The notes under the pieces are model-generated. The model saw nothing but the letters and a program-made list of their open reading frames with translations. It did not search any database and was not told where the DNA came from. From the NCBI GenBank assembly GCA_903820565.1, contig CAIJHZ010000087.1, positions 1 through 7,503 of the forward strand: 7,503 bases of DNA. Direction: 5' to 3'. Below, one piece after another: positions 5,270 through 7,503 of this stretch. Both the position numbers and the translations under genes were made by a program. Every line of letters begins with the position of its first letter. Positions within the stretch are counted from its first letter, which is position 1. This DNA is from an uncultured Actinomycetes bacterium (GTDB taxonomy: Bacteria; Actinomycetota; Actinomycetes; Nanopelagicales; Nanopelagicaceae).

Positions 5270-6507
5270 TAGGCAAAATATTTCTGTGCGCCAACGATTG
5301 CATCGAACAATGAATCGCAATCTGACTCATCGTTGTAGAGATAGAGAGAAGCGCGTGTTGTTGCAGGGACGCCAAGTTTTCTAGTTAACGGCCAGGCGCA
5401 GTGATGTCCGGTCCGGACTGCGACACCTTGACTATCTAGGAACTGACCCAAATCGTGTGGATGAATGTCGCCGGCAGTAAATGAAACTGTTCCACCACGA
5501 GATTCGAGGTTGGTTGGTCCAACGATTTTTAACCCTGGAATCTGCACCAACTTTTCAATCAAATATTTTGTTAGTGCTACCTCATGGTTATGAACATTGC
5601 CCATCCCAAGGGCAGTTAAGTAATCAACAGCTGCGCCTAGACCAACTGTTTGAGCCATGTTAGGCACACCAGCTTCGAACTTACGTGGTGCAGGTGCCCA
5701 CGTTGCAGAAGTCATAGTTACTGTTTCGATCATAGATCCGCCATAAAGAAATGGAGGCAAATCATCAAGTTCAGAACTCCATAACACTCCAACACCTGTT
5801 GGACCCAACGCTTTATGGCCAGAAAAAACTAGAAAATCAACACCAAGTTCGGTCACATCAATAGGCATATGCGGAGCAGACTGACATGCGTCGAGTACAA
5901 CAACTGCGCCGACTTCATGCGCGCGAGTAACAATTGCTTTCAAGGGAACAATTGTTCCCAAGACATTTGATTGATGGGTCAGTGCCACAACTTTTGTATT
6001 CTCTGTAATAACCGAGTTGATATTAGAGAGATCTAAACGTCCATCTGGTGTGACCTCAAACCACGAAAACTGCGCCCCTGTGCGTGCTGCTAATTGCTGC
6101 CAAGGAATCAGATTCGCGTGGTGTTCCATTTCAGTGACGACAATCTTGTCCTTTGATGTGAGAGCAAAACGAGTTCCAGGTGCTGCATTCCCCATCGCGT
6201 AGGCAATCAGGTTAAGTGATTCCGTTGCACCCTTCGTAAAGACAACTTGCTCTTCTCGAGCACCAAGGAAATTAGCTACCTTCAGGCGTGCACCTTCATA
6301 AGCATCAGTCGCTTCTTCCGCTAACTGATGTGCTCCGCGGTGCACTGCAGCATTGTGAAACTTGTAGAAATTACCTTCAGCTTCAATCACAGAAAGCGGC
6401 TTCTGGCTTGTGGCTCCGCTATCTAAATAGACAAGCTTTTTACCGTCGCGAATAGTACGTTCAAAGATCGGGAAATCTTGACGTACTTTCGCAACGTTAA
6501 ATGCCAT
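5269..6507 (-). CDS. sufS: SufS cysteine desulfurase (group II, PLP-dependent)
   Basis: SufS converts L-cysteine to L-alanine and forms a protein-bound persulfide that feeds cluster assembly. The 412-residue protein has the family landmarks: YLDSGATSQKP (27-37) near the N-terminus, EMEHHANLIPW (127-136) with the cofactor-stacking histidine, D206 in VLDACQS, and the PLP Schiff-base lysine K232 in FSGHKALGPTG. The persulfide cysteine is C370 in VRTGHHCAWP (364-373), on the short loop typical of group II enzymes. R385 in TTRASLYLYN is the likely substrate carboxylate ligand. The length is normal. The ATG lies 7 nt after the sufC stop, with a purine-rich but weak AAGAAAG upstream, and the stop overlaps the sufU start by one base. 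Confidence 0.97.
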   Translation of the reverse strand: MAFNVAKVRQDFPIFERTIRDGKKLVYLDSGATSQKPLSVIEAEGNFYKFHNAAVHRGAHQLAEEATDAYEGARLKVANFLGAREEQVVFTKGATESLNLIAYAMGNAAPGTRFALTSKDKIVVTEMEHHANLIPWQQLAARTGAQFSWFEVTPDGRLDLSNINSVITENTKVVALTHQSNVLGTIVPLKAIVTRAHEVGAVVVLDACQSAPHMPIDVTELGVDFLVFSGHKALGPTGVGVLWSSELDDLPPFLYGGSMIETVTMTSATWAPAPRKFEAGVPNMAQTVGLGAAVDYLTALGMGNVHNHEVALTKYLIEKLVQIPGLKIVGPTNLESRGGTVSFTAGDIHPHDLGQFLDSQGVAVRTGHHCAWPLTRKLGVPATTRASLYLYNDESDCDSLFDAIVGAQKYFA

Positions 6508-6514
6508 ATCTTTC

Positions 6515-7267
6515 TTATTTGCTCACATAATCTGCGTAACCATTTGCTTCTAGCTTGTCAGCAAGCTCGGGTCCACCTTGTTCAACGATACGGCCATTAG
6601 CAAATACATGGACGAAATCTGGCTTGATGTACTGCAAAATGCGTGTGTAGTGCGTAATCAAAATGACGCCCAGATTGTTTGCAGCCTTTGCGCGATTAAC
6701 GCCTTCAGAAACGATACGCAATGCATCCACATCTAGGCCTGAATCTGTTTCATCAAGAATTGCCATTTTAGGCTTTAGAAGTTCAAGCTGCATGATCTCG
6801 TGACGCTTCTTTTCTCCGCCAGAAAAACCTTCATTTACGTTACGAGCAGCAAAAGATGGATCCATGTTAAGTGCTTCCATTGCACCCTTTACTTCGCCAA
6901 CCCATGTACGAAGCTTTGGCGCTTCACCGCGAAGAGCTGTTGCTGCAGTACGCAAGAAGTTTGAAACTGAAACTCCTGGAACTTCAACTGGATACTGCAT
7001 CGCTAAAAACAAACCAGCCTTTGCACGCTCATCAACTGTCATGTCAAGAACATCTGCGCCATCAAGCGTTACAGATCCACCCGTGATTGTGTACTTAGGG
7101 TGTCCGGCAATTGAGTATGCAAGAGTTGATTTACCTGAACCATTTGGGCCCATGATGGCGTGAGTTTCACCTGACTTGATTGTTAAGTCGACACCCTTGA
7201 GGATTTCGACTACGCCATTGTCTGTATTAACAGATACCTGCAGGCCGCGGATTTCTAGTGTGCTCAT
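6515..7267 (-). CDS. sufC: SufC, ATPase of the SufBCD scaffold
   Basis: SufC is a soluble ABC-type ATPase that binds SufB and SufD and drives conformational changes during cluster assembly; it is not a transporter subunit. The 250-residue protein has Walker A GPNGSGKST (40-48), Q-loop AMQYPVEVPGV (89-99), which is typical of SufC, signature FSGGEKKR (148-155), Walker B MAILDETDSGLD (168-179) with D172 and E173, and H206 in ILITHYTRI. LETDSGLD-type Walker B and EKKRHEI are SufC hallmarks. The ATG is preceded by an AG-rich ribosome binding site. The Rieske ferredoxin gene ends 21 nt upstream and sufS starts 7 nt downstream. sufB and sufD are expected beyond the right edge. Confidence 0.97.
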   Translation of the reverse strand: MSTLEIRGLQVSVNTDNGVVEILKGVDLTIKSGETHAIMGPNGSGKSTLAYSIAGHPKYTITGGSVTLDGADVLDMTVDERAKAGLFLAMQYPVEVPGVSVSNFLRTAATALRGEAPKLRTWVGEVKGAMEALNMDPSFAARNVNEGFSGGEKKRHEIMQLELLKPKMAILDETDSGLDVDALRIVSEGVNRAKAANNLGVILITHYTRILQYIKPDFVHVFANGRIVEQGGPELADKLEANGYADYVSK

Positions 7268-7272
7268 TTTTA

Positions 7273-7280
7273 CTCTCTTC
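7273..7280 (-). promoter_or_regulatory. sufC: Ribosome binding site of sufC
   Basis: Minus-strand GAAGAGAG lies in the 21-nt gap after the Rieske gene, 5 nt before the sufC ATG. This supports the chosen start and independent initiation on the polycistronic mRNA. Confidence 0.7.
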
Positions 7281-7288
7281 TCTCGTTA

Positions 7289-7503
7289 CTAAATCTCTAC
7301 CGTGACGGCGTTTCCGTCGATTGATACCGCATAAGTCTTCAATGCAATGTTGGCTGGAAGGGTTAGTGCTTCTCCTGTGCGAAGATCAAACTCTGCCCCA
7401 TGTAGCCAGCATTCGATTTTGAGTCCTGTGACATCGCCTTCTGACAAAGATGCATCTGAATGAGTGCATGTGTCATCAATTGCAAAGACCTCGTCCCCCA
7501 CTC
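7289..7503 (-). CDS. Rieske-type [2Fe-2S] ferredoxin of the SUF operon (5' end missing)
   Basis: The visible 71 codons are the C-terminal part of a small Rieske protein; the gene continues past the right edge. Counting from the first complete codon (valine, GTG at 7501), the cluster ligands are C12 and H14 in CTH and C31 and H34 in CWLH, spaced as in the CxH-16-CxxH Rieske pattern. The rest, HGAEFDLRTGEAL and the final strands, is the normal end of a ferredoxin of the NirD or dioxygenase-ferredoxin type. No membrane segment is seen. Such a gene often lies between sufD and sufC in Actinobacteria, so an electron-transfer role in cluster assembly is inferred, not shown. The TAG stop is 21 nt before sufC. 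The GTG at 7501 should not be taken as the start, since the Rieske fold needs more N-terminal sequence. Confidence 0.9.
   Translation of the reverse strand, partial: VGDEVFAIDDTCTHSDASLSEGDVTGLKIECWLHGAEFDLRTGEALTLPANIALKTYAVSIDGNAVTVEI

Noticed and set aside
5270..5320. Upstream extension of SufU by 17 codons
   Set aside because: The extension is inside sufS and the conserved SufU N-terminus starts at the ATG overlapping the sufS stop.
6515..7267. SufC as a transporter ATPase pairing with the ABC exporter
   Set aside because: SufC has SUF-specific Q-loop and Walker B contexts and sits between the Rieske gene and sufS. The exporter already contains its own complete ATPase domain.
7499..7501. 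GTG as the start codon of the Rieske gene
   Set aside because: It is an internal valine codon at the window edge. Rieske ferredoxins need a preceding N-terminal strand region, so the gene is cut by the window.
1..7503. Mobile elements, CRISPR arrays, phage or defence genes
   Set aside because: No transposase, integrase, direct-repeat array or defence-type domain is visible. Apart from the first 123 bases, nearly all sequence is used by conserved housekeeping genes.

Overview
The window looks like a piece of a small, streamlined actinobacterial chromosome. The base composition appears roughly balanced (judged by eye, not computed), lower than in most high-GC Actinobacteria. Several markers support the phylum: a fabG-fabI pair in the mycobacterial mabA-inhA order, an enoyl reductase of the InhA type, a DUF3099 membrane protein (a mainly actinobacterial family), a SURF1 protein, and a SUF operon containing a Rieske ferredoxin, SufU and SufT. 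Moderate GC, very short spacers and overlapping genes would fit a free-living aquatic lineage such as the freshwater acI group (Planktophila/Nanopelagicus-like). That placement is an inference.

Layout. Positions 1-123 hold no gene I can support. Positions 124-1599 (minus strand) hold fabG followed directly by fabI, two reductases of type II fatty acid synthesis. A 73-bp divergent intergenic region (1600-1672) carries candidate -10 boxes for both directions, each placed so that transcription could begin at or very near the start codon (leaderless mRNAs). Positions 1673-2652 (plus strand) hold the DUF3099 gene and, 2 nt later, a SURF1 gene likely needed for cytochrome oxidase assembly. SURF1 runs 42 bp into the 3' end of a convergent ABC exporter gene (2611-4503, minus).

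From 7503 down to 2611 the minus strand reads as one continuous array: Rieske ferredoxin (5' end outside the window), sufC, sufS, sufU, sufT, ABC exporter. The longest gap is 21 nt, two gaps are 2 nt, and sufS/sufU overlap as TAATG. The first five genes form the distal part of an actinobacterial SUF iron-sulfur cluster operon; sufB and sufD would be expected just beyond 7503. SufS takes sulfur from cysteine, SufU receives it, SufC powers the SufBCD scaffold, SufT helps cluster maturation, and the Rieske protein is a probable electron carrier. The ABC exporter has all catalytic motifs and is spaced as the last gene of this unit, although its substrate cannot be read from the sequence.

Most of the window is well-known housekeeping biology. 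The points most worth a second look are the attachment of an exporter to the SUF operon, the leaderless-looking divergent promoters, the convergent gene overlap with no room for a conventional terminator, and the unassigned left edge. I saw no mobile element, CRISPR array, tRNA, rRNA or obvious horizontally acquired system.
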